From positions 1 to 64,000 of the forward strand of contig CAJJDN010000156.1 in NCBI GenBank assembly GCA_905182985.1: a DNA stretch of 64,000 bases. The letters are read 5' to 3'. This stretch comes from Paramecium sonneborni (Eukaryota > Ciliophora > Oligohymenophorea > Peniculida > Parameciidae). The position numbers and the translations under genes are program-made. A model generated the notes under the pieces. It ran no database searches. It was not told the DNA's origin and was given only the letters and a program-made list of their open reading frames with translations. Shown here in pieces: positions 37,130 to 48,886 of this stretch. Position 1 is the stretch's first letter; each line of letters opens with the position of its first letter.

Positions 37130-38813
37130 ATGGAAGATTAAGTTACTCGTTTTAAGAATAAGTATTTAGTAAATCGTAGTAATACCAAAAGAATGACCAT
37201 ACGAAAACCTTAATTGGAACATTCACCTGATAATTGGAAGGAAATGTTTGGTAACTTCCTAAATGATATTTCGTTAAAAAAGAAACATCATAGAGAAAAG
37301 ACAATGAATGTAAGAATAATGTTATTAATAATGATAGCATCTTTAAGATCCTTTGGTTCATGAGAATCCTCTTTCAATACCATGTACAACATAAAGATTT
37401 AAATTGGAATTATTTAAATATCTTGAAGGTGAATAAAGTGTTTAGGAAATGATGAATTCTATAAATTTTCCTGGATTGAAAGTAATTATATTCTTGGACA
37501 AGAGTAAGAAATAAGCCCAGACTAAACAACTATGAAATAACATGTTTAAAAGTTGCGTAATTTCAGAAATCAACATAGTGTGCCTGTGTATGATAATTCT
37601 ACTCATACAATGCAAATGAGACAATAACATTTAATGATTGAAGGGAAATTTGATGAAGCTCAGTAAATCTAATAACAATTGCATGAATAAACTTAAAGAA
37701 AAATCTAAGTTTTAAGAGATTTTATTTAAGAAAGAGTATAATAATATATTAATTTAGATTGAATTAAGAAAAAAGGCAAATCAACAATAAAGATTGGAAG
37801 AAATAAAAAACATTCATTTTATTAAAACCTTTTATGATATATCAAATGAATATCGACTTAAACATCAACAATAATAAGAATAATTAGAAGAAGATTCTCA
37901 TTACTTTAAGAAAAGTGTACCAGGTTCTAAGAAACTTAAATAGATCTATGTAAATTATGATAACGTACAACCATATGTAAAACATTAAGGAAAACATTTT
38001 GATAAATATAGTTATCCATCCATCGCCATTTTAAAAGATACTATGAATTAATAAAGTAAAGAATATTTACAAGAAGTTTAATAATAAAAATAAAAGAGAT
38101 TTGAAGATGCATTGAAATAAGTTAGAAAATTATTAGAATCTCAAAATATTAGATTTAGTAGTAATAGAAATAATAATAATAAATCTTAACCTCTCGATTG
38201 GCAAATTGATGTTACTATTGCATCACCTAAAAGAAATCCTACTGAAAAGATTAATATCTCTTAGACTGGAATTGATTACAAAAATCTTAAAGATTATGTT
38301 ATTGCAAAGAAACCATTTTTTTTATTTACAAAAAGAGCTAAATAAGATAAAAATCCAAAAAATGCACATGGACTTATTACTATGTTTGATCTTAAATTAT
38401 ATGATTATATCCATAACAAAAAGATTTATACATCTAATCCTTAACTTAAATAGATTTCCGATAAATTTCATACAATGATTGAAAGTAAAAAAGAATAGGA
38501 AATTAATGCATAATTAGAAATATAAATTGAATAAAGAAAATATTAACTTAATAAAATGAAAAGAGAATCAGCACCAGAATAATGTTTAAATGATGTATCT
38601 TAATATTCAGATGATTAATCTCTATAATCTATTTATGAAGTTAATCTAGATATGTTATATAACTAATCACATTAATTACATAAAAAATTAGGTGAATCAA
38701 TTGAGGGAGGTTTTGCTAAGAGAATAAAATAGATCATTAAATTAGAAGAAGTTAATCAATAATGTTTAAAAACAAATCTAGACAAATTAACAAAATAAAA
38801 GATTTCCTTATGA
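37130..38813 (+). CDS. coiled-coil protein of unknown function, 536 aa
   Basis: Begins MEDQVTRFKNKYLVNRSN; introns at 37310-37337 (28 nt), 37482-37504 (23) and 37736-37757 (22). Residues about 130-330 are mostly helix rich in Q, E and K (for example EGKFDEAQQIQQQLHEQ and DALKQVRKLLESQN). A less repetitive central segment holds PLDWQIDVTIASPKRN and KKPFFLFTKRAKQDK, which may be a binding region. The C-terminal third is helical again. No known domain is recognised. The look is that of ciliary or basal-body coiled-coil proteins, but nothing proves it. Confidence 0.8.
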
Positions 38814-38938
38814 TAATCAATTCTAATTATATTAAATTAATTATAGATTTATTATTAGTTAATCAAAGTAAATCATTTTTTTATGATGTAACAATTTTCT
38901 AATTGAACTGATATTTTTATTATTATTAATAATCTGGA

Positions 38939-40462
38939 ATGCATAAAATAACATTGAAATTTTTAGACCAGTCAATAGAATAGAAATATTAAATAGAACA
39001 TTAATGTCCTAAAAGAAAAACTCACTTAAAACTATTCTTATTATTTTTTATAGTGTTTTAAATCATTAAGCTTATTATTGCTTTGATAATTAAGAATTAT
39101 TCTGCAGTTTATCCAACACTTGGAATGATGGGATGTACAGCTTTTTCAAAATGCTTTAATTTAAATAAAGAATATCATTAAAGAACTTTAATGATATTCA
39201 TTAATATTTGCTTTTCAATTTATGTTCTATTTTTTGATCCTCATTTAGATACTCCAACTATGTATTTTAGAGGTGCACATTAAATGGCCATCAATATTAT
39301 TAATATATTAGGAACTGAATTTATAGATTCAACCGTTACTATTATTATGTTGTATTTACTAAGAATTTTTCATATTGTTTAAAATACTTCCAATCTTGAT
39401 ATTACTACTATTATAATGGGATTAGGTGCTAATCTTGCCATGGTTATAATGGTCTATTTATATCATAAAGCTATTCGATCATAATTTCTATTAACTAAAA
39501 TTGATTAAAGATGGGAAAATATTTTAAAATAAATTCTTCATAATTAATAATTTATCCTAATAAATTATCATATGGAAAAATTGTAATTCTAAAGTATATC
39601 TTCAACATTTTCATAAACTATCCAATCATAAGCAGAAGTTCTTAATTTTATAAGAAAAGCTAAAGTTGAAAATGATTCTTTAGAAAAATTTTTATTTCAC
39701 AAATTACAAGATTTCTCATCAAATTTTTTAGAAATCATAAACCATTCATTAAATGTTAAATTTGATAAATAATTAATTTAGATTAATTATTCTATCTTTT
39801 TTGGAAATTAACCTACTATCTTAATATAAACCAGTTCATCAAAATTATTTTCAGAAAATTCAGAAATTTAGAAAGCTTGTCATTTATATCTTAAATTAAT
39901 GACTGTTTTTATTAAGATTATTAAAGAAAATAAGCCATTTAATAAAATATAATTCCATAATTTAGCTAATAAGATTTAATTTCAAAATTTAATGATATCA
40001 ATATGGAATAAATAAATTTAATCAAAAACTGTAAGTTTGAAGAGATCCATATTGAAAATATAAACTTTTTGTAATCCTTCAACAAAAATTTAATTTATTG
40101 GTTCAGATTAATTAATAAAAACTATTCCAAAAATATTTTATTTATTATTAGCTTCCATAGTTAATTGTACTATTAATTAATAAATGATAGTGAAACATGA
40201 GATTTTGCAAACTTAATCAAATAGAATTATATTTTAAGGAAAATTCAATATACAGAAACTTAATTATTCAACCACTAAAATTAAATATTACTTGCTTCTC
40301 ATTTGCAAAGAAATCTATGCAGATTAATTTTGTATAAATTTTTGTTAATAATATTTTTAAGGTATCAATTTAGAACTAAATGATGAAATTCTTTAGCCAT
40401 TTTATGATCGAATAATACCCAAAAATTAAATAGGGTATCTAAAGAAAAAGTTAACTCAATGA
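38939..40462 (+). CDS. four-span membrane protein with long cytoplasmic tail
   Basis: A single-exon protein of 507 aa starting MHKITLKFLDQ. Four hydrophobic spans are visible, the first LKLFLLFFIVFQIIKLII, the last IIMGLGANLAMVIMVYLY, all within the first 190 residues. The remaining 310 residues are soluble and mostly helical (QAEVLNFIRKAKVENDSLEK, LQDFSSNFLEIINHSL). The layout resembles ciliate membrane histidine kinases like the one at 21,824, but no H-box, N-box or G-box is present, so it is at best a degenerate relative. Function unknown. Confidence 0.75.
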
Positions 40463-40677
40463 ATTATTATATTTTGCTTTTTCAAAAAAGATAGTTTTAT
40501 TTTTAAAAAACAATTTATAATATATTCTAAGAAATTATGAATCTAAAAAATTTTTTATTATTTTGATCACTTTTTAAATAAATAAAATTATTAATAATTA
40601 ATGATTAATCTATATAAAATTTTTAATATATAAAAAATGTAGTACAGAATTTGTGGAATAATATTATTATTAAAGAA

Positions 40678-42852
40678 ATGTCAAATATACGGTTTGTTTT
40701 TAAAAAAAAAGTTCACAAAACTCATTCGAATGTAACAAAATACAAAAATATTATTGAGACAATAAAATAAAATTATTAGTAACTAAATGAAATATATTTG
40801 TTTGCAATAATCAATCTAGGTTATAATTTAAATGAAAAAATTTAGAGGAGAAAGAGTCAATAGCAGAAATAAGAAATGATAAAGAATTTTAATAATTATA
40901 AGAACTTTATAAATAAAATAAATGGGCTTCTATAAAACTGCTAGTAACAGACACATAAGACTATAAATAAATTTTAAAAGATTCATAGGGAGTATTAAAT
41001 TAAAGTATTTTTGGTTAAGAGATATAAAACAAAGATGTTTGTAGATTAAATTAACCAATATAAACAGATTAATTAAATAAGAGGACCAAAATTTTGGAAA
41101 TCAAGGGTAATGTTAAATGATTATATATTATAGTATTTAGTTTTAAGAAACAAAAAATAATAACGGATAGAACACACTTTAGATAGATTTTAGATAAAAT
41201 GAAAAATTAAAATAAATGATAACTGATATAGTAGATTAAAGAATAAGAGAGTTGGGATTGACAATTAAAGATAAAATTGCAAAATATAAAGTCACATTAA
41301 CATCAAGAATACCAGTATTTACAGCTATTCCTGGAAAAAAGATANNNNNNNNNNNNNNNNNNNNNNNNNNNNNNNNNNNNNNNNNNNNNNNNNNNNNNNN
41401 NNNNNNNNNNNNNNNNNNNNNNNNNNNNNNNNNNNNNNNNNNNNNNNNNNNNNNNNNNNNNNNNNNNNNNNNNNNNNNNNNNNNNNNNNNNNNNNNNNNN
41501 NNNNNNNNNNNNNNNNNNNNNNNNNNNNNNNNNNNNNNNNNNNNNNNNNNNNNNNNNNNNNNNNNNNNNNNNNNNNNNNNNNNNNNNNNNNNNNNNNNNN
41601 NNNNNNNNNNNNNNNNNNNNNNNNNNNNNNNNNNNNNNNNNNNNNNNNNNNNNNNNNNNNNNNNNNNNNNNNNNNNNNNNNNNNNNNNNNNNNNNNNNNN
41701 NNNNNNNNNNNNNNNNNNNNNNNNNNNNNNNNNNNNNNNNNNNNNNNNNNNNNNNNNNNNNNNNNNNNNNNNNNNNNNNNNNNNNNNNNNNNNNNNNNNN
41801 NNNNNNNNNNNNNNNNNNTAACAAAATACAAAAATATTATTGAGACAATAAAATAAAATTATTAGTAACTAAATGAAATATATTTGTTTGCAATAATCAA
41901 TCTAGGTTATAATTTAAATGAAAAAATTTAGAGGAGAAAGAGTCAATAGCAGAAATAAGAAATGATAAAGAATTTTAATAATTATAAGAACTTTATAAAT
42001 AAAATAAATGGGCTTCTATAAAACTGCTAGTAACAGACACATAAGACTATAAATAAATTTTAAAAGATTCATAGGGAGTATTAAATTAAAGTATTTTTGG
42101 TTAAGAGATATAAAACAAAGATGTTTGTAGATTAAATTAACCAATATAAACAGATTAATTAAATAAGAGGACCAAAATTTTGGAAATCAAGGGTAATGTT
42201 AAATGATTATATATTATAGTATTTAGTTTTAAGAAACAAAAAATAATAACGGATAGAACACACTTTAGATAGATTTTAGATAAAATGAAAAATTAAAATA
42301 AATGATAACTGATATAGTAGATTAAAGAATAAGAGAGTTGGGATTGACAATTAAAGATAAAATTGCAAAATATAAAGTCACATTAACATCAAGAATACCA
42401 GTATTTACAGCTATTCCTGGAAAAAAGATACCTGTTCAAATTAATATTATGAATAGTGGATCAAATTAGTGGATTAATGTTTCTCTAAAAAATATAGAAT
42501 TAAACATCAATTAAAATCTTTCTAATATTGCAAATGGGTGAATGTTTAACAATTAATATTGACTTACCATACGTATTTTTTCATTTCAAAAATCAATAAG
42601 AAAAGATTTATGACTTTTATGTAATAAATAAAAAAAAATGTTTAGATAATTTGTTAAGATGAGAAATAACAATCTATACAATTGGATAATCCTATTAAGA
42701 TAACTGTCAAAGCTCCAAAACAGGATTAAATAATTAAATAACTTTAAGATTTATTTCCTTAAAAGGATAAAGAAGACTTAATCAAATATGTAAAAGAATA
42801 TGGCAAAAATAAATCTTTTGATAAATTAGTTGAAAAGATCTTATAAGAGTGA
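40678..42852 (+). CDS. probable NBR1-like protein (PB1 - FW - CUE/UBA), crossing an assembly gap
   Basis: If the N gap and duplicated contig end are collapsed (40678-41344 joined to 42431-42852), one 329-aa frame results, with introns of 26 (40820-40845), 29 (41112-41140), 19 and 25 (42621-42645) nt. Residues 1-85 look like a PB1 fold: a basic KKKVHKTH start and an acidic NLEEKES plus later turn. Residues about 190-270 resemble the NBR1/FW Ig-like domain: PGKKIPVQINIMNSGSNQW has the N-x-G-x-x-x-W core. The C-terminus (IIKQLQDLFPQKDKEDLIK) reads like a CUE/UBA ubiquitin-binding helix bundle. NBR1 is a selective-autophagy receptor. The ZZ finger is absent. The domain calls are by eye and need profile searches. 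Confidence 0.6.
40733..41344. repeat. 612-bp exact repeat before the N gap (assembly overlap)
   Basis: Identical to 41819-42430 (offset 1,086 bp). The run ends exactly where the Ns start, and the second copy begins exactly where they end. This is the signature of contig ends that overlap but were scaffolded as a gap. Confidence 0.9.
41345..41818. other. 474-base run of N (assembly gap)
   Basis: Placeholder sequence. Because both sides carry the same 612 bp, there may be no missing DNA at all. The apparent ORFs through the Ns have no meaning. Confidence 0.99.
41819..42430. repeat. 612-bp exact repeat after the N gap
   Basis: Partner of 40733-41344. It holds the second copy of exons 1-3 of the NBR1-like gene, beginning inside exon 1, and continues uninterrupted into the unique 3' exons. 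Confidence 0.9.
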
Positions 42853-43433
42853 TAATTGATTCTTTGATTTATATAAATAACATAGGATTTCTAATAAATT
42901 TAAAATCCAAGACTAATTATTATTACTCTTGTTTTATAAGAAATTTAATCACTACATCAATATTATTTCTCTTTTTTTTACTCTGTTCCAATTTCTTATA
43001 TATGAGTTTTATAAAGAAATCTGCGACGACTACTTTTTATTTACATAATTATTAAAATGAAAATATTTCAATTTAATATGAATTTTTATATGAAATTTGC
43101 TCTTTTAAATATTCGATTTAATATTTTTGTATTCTTTATTATAAAAATCTAATATTTATTATAAGTATATATTGGAGAAACTATGTTAATAATGATTATA
43201 TAAATATTATAACCTTGATTTATCTTAGAATCTTTAAGTAATGTAATAGAATAAATTGAATGATGGATTATAAGAATTTTTAAAAATGATATAGTTGATC
43301 ATCATTATTAATAATAATTAAAATTATATATATTGTAAATTTTCCATTCTAAAAAATCTATTTATTTAATTTGAAGTGTTAATTGATAAACAAAAGATAT
43401 TTAATATATTAAAAATAGTTAATTTATATATAA
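42853..43433. other. convergent intergenic space, nothing recognised
   Basis: About 580 bp between two convergent stop codons, long for this genome. It is featureless AT-rich sequence with a short hydrophobic plus-strand frame that I regard as chance. Confidence 0.5.
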
Positions 43434-45483
43434 TCATAAAATAGCATTTTGATATAATCCATTTCTCCATATACCTAAGATTACTTATTATTATAAATTA
43501 GTAAATTATCCCTAACCAGAAATTTAATCATTTTCAAAATGTCCTGAATAAACGCTCTTATCACTAAAATATAATTTGCCATTTCCATGTTTTCTACTTA
43601 ATTATAATTATGATTTACTTTCCATCTTTGAATTCTCCATCATATTTAACCCATGCATTCAAACTTAATGCTTAATTAAAATCCAAAGGATTAACCATAT
43701 TAATAATTTAAGAATTAAAGTTTTTTAGAACTCCATTCCCATCATATTAATTACCACGAAATAATCCTGCATATATTACCATTCCATTTTCATTTAATAT
43801 ATAACCTAAAATTATATAATCAATTTACCTTATCTACGATCATTTAAATCTTCAGTAGAATGATAATTAATTTGATTAATAAATTCATTCTAAAGATTTG
43901 TAAATGTAGTTAATTCACCTATTTAATGTTCTTTCTATTAACCTAAAAACTCTTCAGGTATATTATTAAATTCATTTTGACTATATTATTTATTTAATTA
44001 ACGTCTAGCACTTAAAATTTATTTCTCCTAAAAAATTGGTCGAACTTTAGTAATTTAGTTTTTTTATTAAAGTTTTTGCTATTTCCATACACCTCTTATA
44101 ATATATTTATCAATTGTTTAAAATCTTCCTTCACCTTCAATCTTATCATTTATAAAGTTTCCTTAAAATATTTCATTATTTGATAAATACAGTGTTCCTG
44201 AACCATTTTTTCTTTTTATTTAAATAAATAAATACTTTGAATCTTTGATATTTCCTTAATACTTGATTGCATACATCATTACATTTGTAAAATCATGATA
44301 ATCATATGCTTTATCCAATTTAATAAATTTATTATAATTAATAATAGAATATCCATTTCTTTATTAGATACCTTGTGAGATAAAAGATTCTTCATTATAG
44401 ATATATAATAATTACCTAATGATTCTTTCTCATCCTCATCTATTCTTTAACATTATTATTATTACTAATATTATTACTATTATTATTACTATTATTATTA
44501 CTATTATTATTACTATTATGAATTAAGTAATTTGATTAGATAATCTTACTTATCTAATGGAACTGATACCAAACAATCTGAAATCACACTATTATTTTCA
44601 TTATTAAAATTTATATGTTGTATTTTATATAGATTTGATAATTATTGAGATGGTAACTCAATATTAATTTTAGTTAATTAATCTACTAATTAATTATAAT
44701 TAGGTCTCTAATCTGGATCAATAATCAACATTTAAATAATTATTTTTAAAAAATCTTATTCATAATTCTTATTTTATTATAATTCTATAATCTTTTAACT
44801 TAAAACATTCTCAGCAATATTTGAATTATAGTATACATCTTCAACACTTTTTTCTAAAATATAAAATTTTAATTATCACTTAATATCAAATGCAATATTA
44901 ACATTCCAAAACCAAAAACTGTAGCTTTTTCAACATTATATTTAATTTATTTATACTCTTCTGGAGCAGGATACCCAAAAAATTAATTATTATTGAGAAT
45001 AAAAGAAGTTACTTTTTAAAAAGGCTTCAATTTCCAACTCTCTCCATCTGTCGTATATATATTATAAAATCCTAAATACTAGCAACTACTTCTTAATGTT
45101 CTTTATGCTCCAAATATATTTGCAACCATATTTACAATCTAATTTTTATAGAGTATTTTTTTTTTATCCAAATAATCATATAAATTATAAGTAGGATGTT
45201 CCATTAAAATAGCAAATAAATATTCATTTTTAAATGTATCTACTACACAACCTCTTGATTAATAATATATTTTTGTTATTGAATCACATTACTTAAAATC
45301 ATAAGTAGTCAATTCTGCTTCTTCAAAATTTTCCTATTCTGATTTCCAAACCCAATATTCATATTGTTTCTTTTCCGAAATATGTTCATATATTGTATAA
45401 TCACCCCTTTCTATTAATAATTTCATCTGTTTCAACTTTCCACTCAATAAGATTATTTAGTTATTCTAATTACAATTACCCAT
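43434..45483 (-). CDS. MGNC-start pseudokinase-MORN protein with poly-Gln linker
   Basis: A 649-aa protein with introns at 44854-44879 (26 nt), 44390-44415 (26), 43806-43828 (23) and 43594-43618 (25). The start MGNCNQNNQ is a candidate N-myristoylation/palmitoylation site. Residues 20-260 follow a kinase C-lobe pattern (FFGYPAPEEYKQIK in place of the APE region, VFGFGMLILHLIL as helix F, IDPDQRPNYNQLV as the terminal Arg helix). HRD and DFG motifs cannot be found, so it is a pseudokinase. A run of 16 Gln, a Tyr and 5 Gln follows, all from TAA/TAG codons. Then come MORN units (KRKNGSGTLYLSN, YDGEFKDGKKHGNGKLYFS). It shares architecture with the two genes at 18.9-21.4 and 33.7-36.1 kb. Confidence 0.82.
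44452..44519 (-). repeat. 12-bp tandem repeat encoding poly-Gln by TAA/TAG
   Basis: The coding strand repeats TAATAGTAATAA-type 12-mers about five times. In the ciliate code every codon is Gln; with the standard code the tract would be wall-to-wall stops. It sits between the pseudokinase part and the MORN part of the protein and probably forms a flexible linker. Confidence 0.9.
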
Positions 45484-45640
45484 TTAATATTTTATTTTAA
45501 CTATTATTATTTAAATACTCTATTATTAGTTTTATTGTCAAATATGTATAAATCACCTATCTATATATACTAAAATTCTTTATTATCTAAATTAAGACTC
45601 AAAATAAAATTGGAAATATAAAATAATATATCATTTTCAA

Positions 45641-45961
45641 ATGATAGGTCCAAAATCAATATTTTAGATTCCTATTTCAGAATATTAGAATCAAACTAAT
45701 GATGATATCGAGTGTTTAGATGATTATTATACTGAAACTTTGTAAAAAGATGACTTATCAACTTCCTAATTCATTATTCTCAAACCCACACATAAATTAA
45801 AACAAAATAAAAGAGTTAGATTCAATTTAGATATTGTCTTATGCCAATTTTGTAGAGATGAACCAGCCCTTACGATTTCTAAATAAATCAAATAACTTAT
45901 TATGTCAAGACCAAAATTACAGTGGGTCAACCCCACATTCGTTAACATTAAATAAAAATGA
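45641..45961 (+). CDS. small protein with RVxF-type PP1-docking motif, 106 aa
   Basis: A single exon starting MIGPKSIFQIPISEY and ending NPTFVNIKQK. The N-terminal half is acidic (NDDIECLDDYYTE). Residues 57-61 read KRVRF, followed by NLDIV; this fits the [RK]x(0-1)[VI]xF consensus by which regulators dock onto protein phosphatase 1. Most known PP1 inhibitors are similarly small and disordered. Whether it inhibits or targets PP1 is not shown. It is divergent from the pseudokinase gene with 157 bp between starts. A real gene is likely from its composition and clean ends. Confidence 0.65.
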
Positions 45962-47002
45962 TTTTTATTGTATATGTTTCACTTAATTTACTTTCTTTTA
46001 CACACTTCTATTTGTGGTCATCATTAAGAGATTAAAAATTCTTATAATTTAGAATTAATGGGTAAGAAAATTTATTAAGAAAAATTAGAATATAATTAAT
46101 TATCAAGTTCTAAATCCATTAAAGAATTCAATACCCTCAATATTTAAATTTTACTATAAAAATCATAATTAATAAACTATCTTTATTTTTCCTCAAAATA
46201 TACATTCGATTAAAAATTCTTATTTTCATTCTTAAAATCATTAAACTTATGTCTCAAAAAAAGATGATTTTTTTTTAACCAAAGAATAAATTATATTTAC
46301 TTTAAAATTTCAATATGTATTAATAATCATTGGAAAAATTTTATTTTAAAATTATTTCTTCCATTTTTTCGAATTGATACTGTTATTACAAACTTTCAAA
46401 TTTAACAAAAACTTTTCAACTTTTGATTCAAGAAATTAGAGAAAAGACCTTTGATTAGCATAATTTATTTTATTATTATATTCATAATAAAGCAATTTGG
46501 TATTAAATATACTTGTTATCCATAATTTAATTAAAAATAAAAAAACCATAAACAATTTATTTTTAAACCTTTGGAATTAATTTCTAAACATATTAGATTA
46601 TAGAGTTTTAGATAATTTTTAATTGAGAAAAACAGTCAATCTAATTATTTATTTAACTAATTATTCATAAATTTTAAATATTCATTAGACAACAATAAAG
46701 AAAAAAGGTAAGAAATCCTAAAAAGTATGATCAACATGAAAGTAAATAACCCCAAAAGCATTCAGAAAGATGACAAGAATTAAATGAGATAAAATTTGAT
46801 TAAATAAATTTTAAAATTTAATTTAAGATATCTAATATTTATTGTAATTGTGAATTTAATCGTTTTTCTATGAATAATGTTCATAATGATCTTAATTGAT
46901 ATATGCTTGAAAAGACATTTTTAATGATTTTTAATATGATTTCTGAGCTTTTGATTATGTTATAAGTATTAAATTTGTAAGTAAAAATATAGAGAAAGTA
47001 TA
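45962..47002. other. AT-rich region with a doubtful plus-strand gene
   Basis: A plus-strand ATG at 46,058 (MGKKIYQEKLEYNQ) opens a frame that needs several unexplained frame changes. The last open stretch ends near 46,873 with a hydrophobic tail (YLIFIVIVNLIVFL), which would make a tail-anchored protein. No consistent set of GT-AG introns joins the pieces. It could be a relic or plain intergenic sequence. Most of it is included in the assembly repeat. Confidence 0.3.
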
Positions 47003-47364
47003 TCATATTTTATCATTTCTTCTTTAAAGAATGGTGGATGCAGTGATAGGCTACAATTTTGGGACTGTTACAACTTTTTGGAGAAGAATATCATAGAAAT
47101 GAAAACATGTTTATTCAATGTTCAATTCAGATGTATCGAAATCTTCAAAGTTGTATAAATCTAAGAGATCTGGTTTAGGTTTAGGTTTAATTGGAGATGT
47201 TCTACATGTATCTAATGTAGAGTCTTGGCTCAATTAGAGAGAAGACTTATGATGCGTAGATTCTGAACATCCCATAATAATAATTTAATTATTAAAGTTA
47301 ATTAGATGATGCATCATTGAAATAATTGTTTTTGAGGCTTATAAACTAATAATATTTAGTGAAA
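46212..47364. repeat. 1,153-bp exact direct repeat, left copy (assembly overlap)
   Basis: Identical to 47366-48518 with a single N at 47365 between them, the same picture as at 26,219. It includes one copy of the MGCSES gene. Confidence 0.9.
47003..47275 (-). CDS. MGCSES-family small acylated protein (assembly copy 1)
   Basis: A 90-aa single-exon protein starting MGCSESTHHKSS. Gly2 and Cys3 followed by Ser make a good dual-acylation (myristoyl plus palmitoyl) site, so membrane anchoring is expected. The middle is Pro/Lys- and Asp/Glu-rich (SPIKPKPKPDLLDLYNFED). The end, VVTVPKLQPITASTILQRR, is shared with the paralogue at 48,887-49,144. I do not recognise the family. A short basic tail next to a VP[KR]L[QR]PI motif may bind a partner. 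Identical to 48,157-48,429, probably one locus. Confidence 0.75.
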
Positions 47365-47365
47365 N

Positions 47366-48518
47366 AAAAATTCTTATTTTCATTCTTAAAATCATTAAAC
47401 TTATGTCTCAAAAAAAGATGATTTTTTTTTAACCAAAGAATAAATTATATTTACTTTAAAATTTCAATATGTATTAATAATCATTGGAAAAATTTTATTT
47501 TAAAATTATTTCTTCCATTTTTTCGAATTGATACTGTTATTACAAACTTTCAAATTTAACAAAAACTTTTCAACTTTTGATTCAAGAAATTAGAGAAAAG
47601 ACCTTTGATTAGCATAATTTATTTTATTATTATATTCATAATAAAGCAATTTGGTATTAAATATACTTGTTATCCATAATTTAATTAAAAATAAAAAAAC
47701 CATAAACAATTTATTTTTAAACCTTTGGAATTAATTTCTAAACATATTAGATTATAGAGTTTTAGATAATTTTTAATTGAGAAAAACAGTCAATCTAATT
47801 ATTTATTTAACTAATTATTCATAAATTTTAAATATTCATTAGACAACAATAAAGAAAAAAGGTAAGAAATCCTAAAAAGTATGATCAACATGAAAGTAAA
47901 TAACCCCAAAAGCATTCAGAAAGATGACAAGAATTAAATGAGATAAAATTTGATTAAATAAATTTTAAAATTTAATTTAAGATATCTAATATTTATTGTA
48001 ATTGTGAATTTAATCGTTTTTCTATGAATAATGTTCATAATGATCTTAATTGATATATGCTTGAAAAGACATTTTTAATGATTTTTAATATGATTTCTGA
48101 GCTTTTGATTATGTTATAAGTATTAAATTTGTAAGTAAAAATATAGAGAAAGTATATCATATTTTATCATTTCTTCTTTAAAGAATGGTGGATGCAGTGA
48201 TAGGCTACAATTTTGGGACTGTTACAACTTTTTGGAGAAGAATATCATAGAAATGAAAACATGTTTATTCAATGTTCAATTCAGATGTATCGAAATCTTC
48301 AAAGTTGTATAAATCTAAGAGATCTGGTTTAGGTTTAGGTTTAATTGGAGATGTTCTACATGTATCTAATGTAGAGTCTTGGCTCAATTAGAGAGAAGAC
48401 TTATGATGCGTAGATTCTGAACATCCCATAATAATAATTTAATTATTAAAGTTAATTAGATGATGCATCATTGAAATAATTGTTTTTGAGGCTTATAAAC
48501 TAATAATATTTAGTGAAA
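47366..48518. repeat. 1,153-bp exact direct repeat, right copy
   Basis: Partner of 46212-47364, offset 1,154 bp. Unique sequence resumes at 48,519. Confidence 0.9.
48157..48429 (-). CDS. MGCSES-family small acylated protein (assembly copy 2)
   Basis: Identical to 47,003-47,275 and placed on the right-hand contig of the N join. Its upstream neighbour on the same strand is the diverged paralogue starting at 49,144, so tandem duplication created the pair. Confidence 0.7.
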
Positions 48519-48886
48519 TGATTATAAATAAGAATTTATGAAATGAGCAATTATATTATATATAAAATAAAGAGAGATCTTATGTAAATATATCTTAATT
48601 ATAAATTATATAAATAAATTATATATTTGATAGAACAATAAAAGAGTGAAATAAGTTTTAATTGTAATATGTTAAATAAAAGTAAAACATAATAAGTAAA
48701 AGAATGCTATAGAATAGATAAAAAATTTAAATTCATTAATGATACATTATTAAATGAAGATTGTTTTTGATAAGATTGAGAAAACAAATTTAAGAGAAGA
48801 GTTAGAAGGTATAGATGATGAGAAATGAAAAAAATAATAAAGATAGTTTGGTTAAAGAATAAAAAATAATATTATATATTATAAGA

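Noticed and set aside
41252..41831. Long open frames running through the N block on both strands
   Set aside because: Ns contain no stop codons; the frames are artefacts of the gap.
44452..44519. Poly-ATT/ACT repeat as a possible CRISPR or microsatellite outside genes
   Set aside because: It is an in-frame Gln tract inside the pseudokinase-MORN gene.
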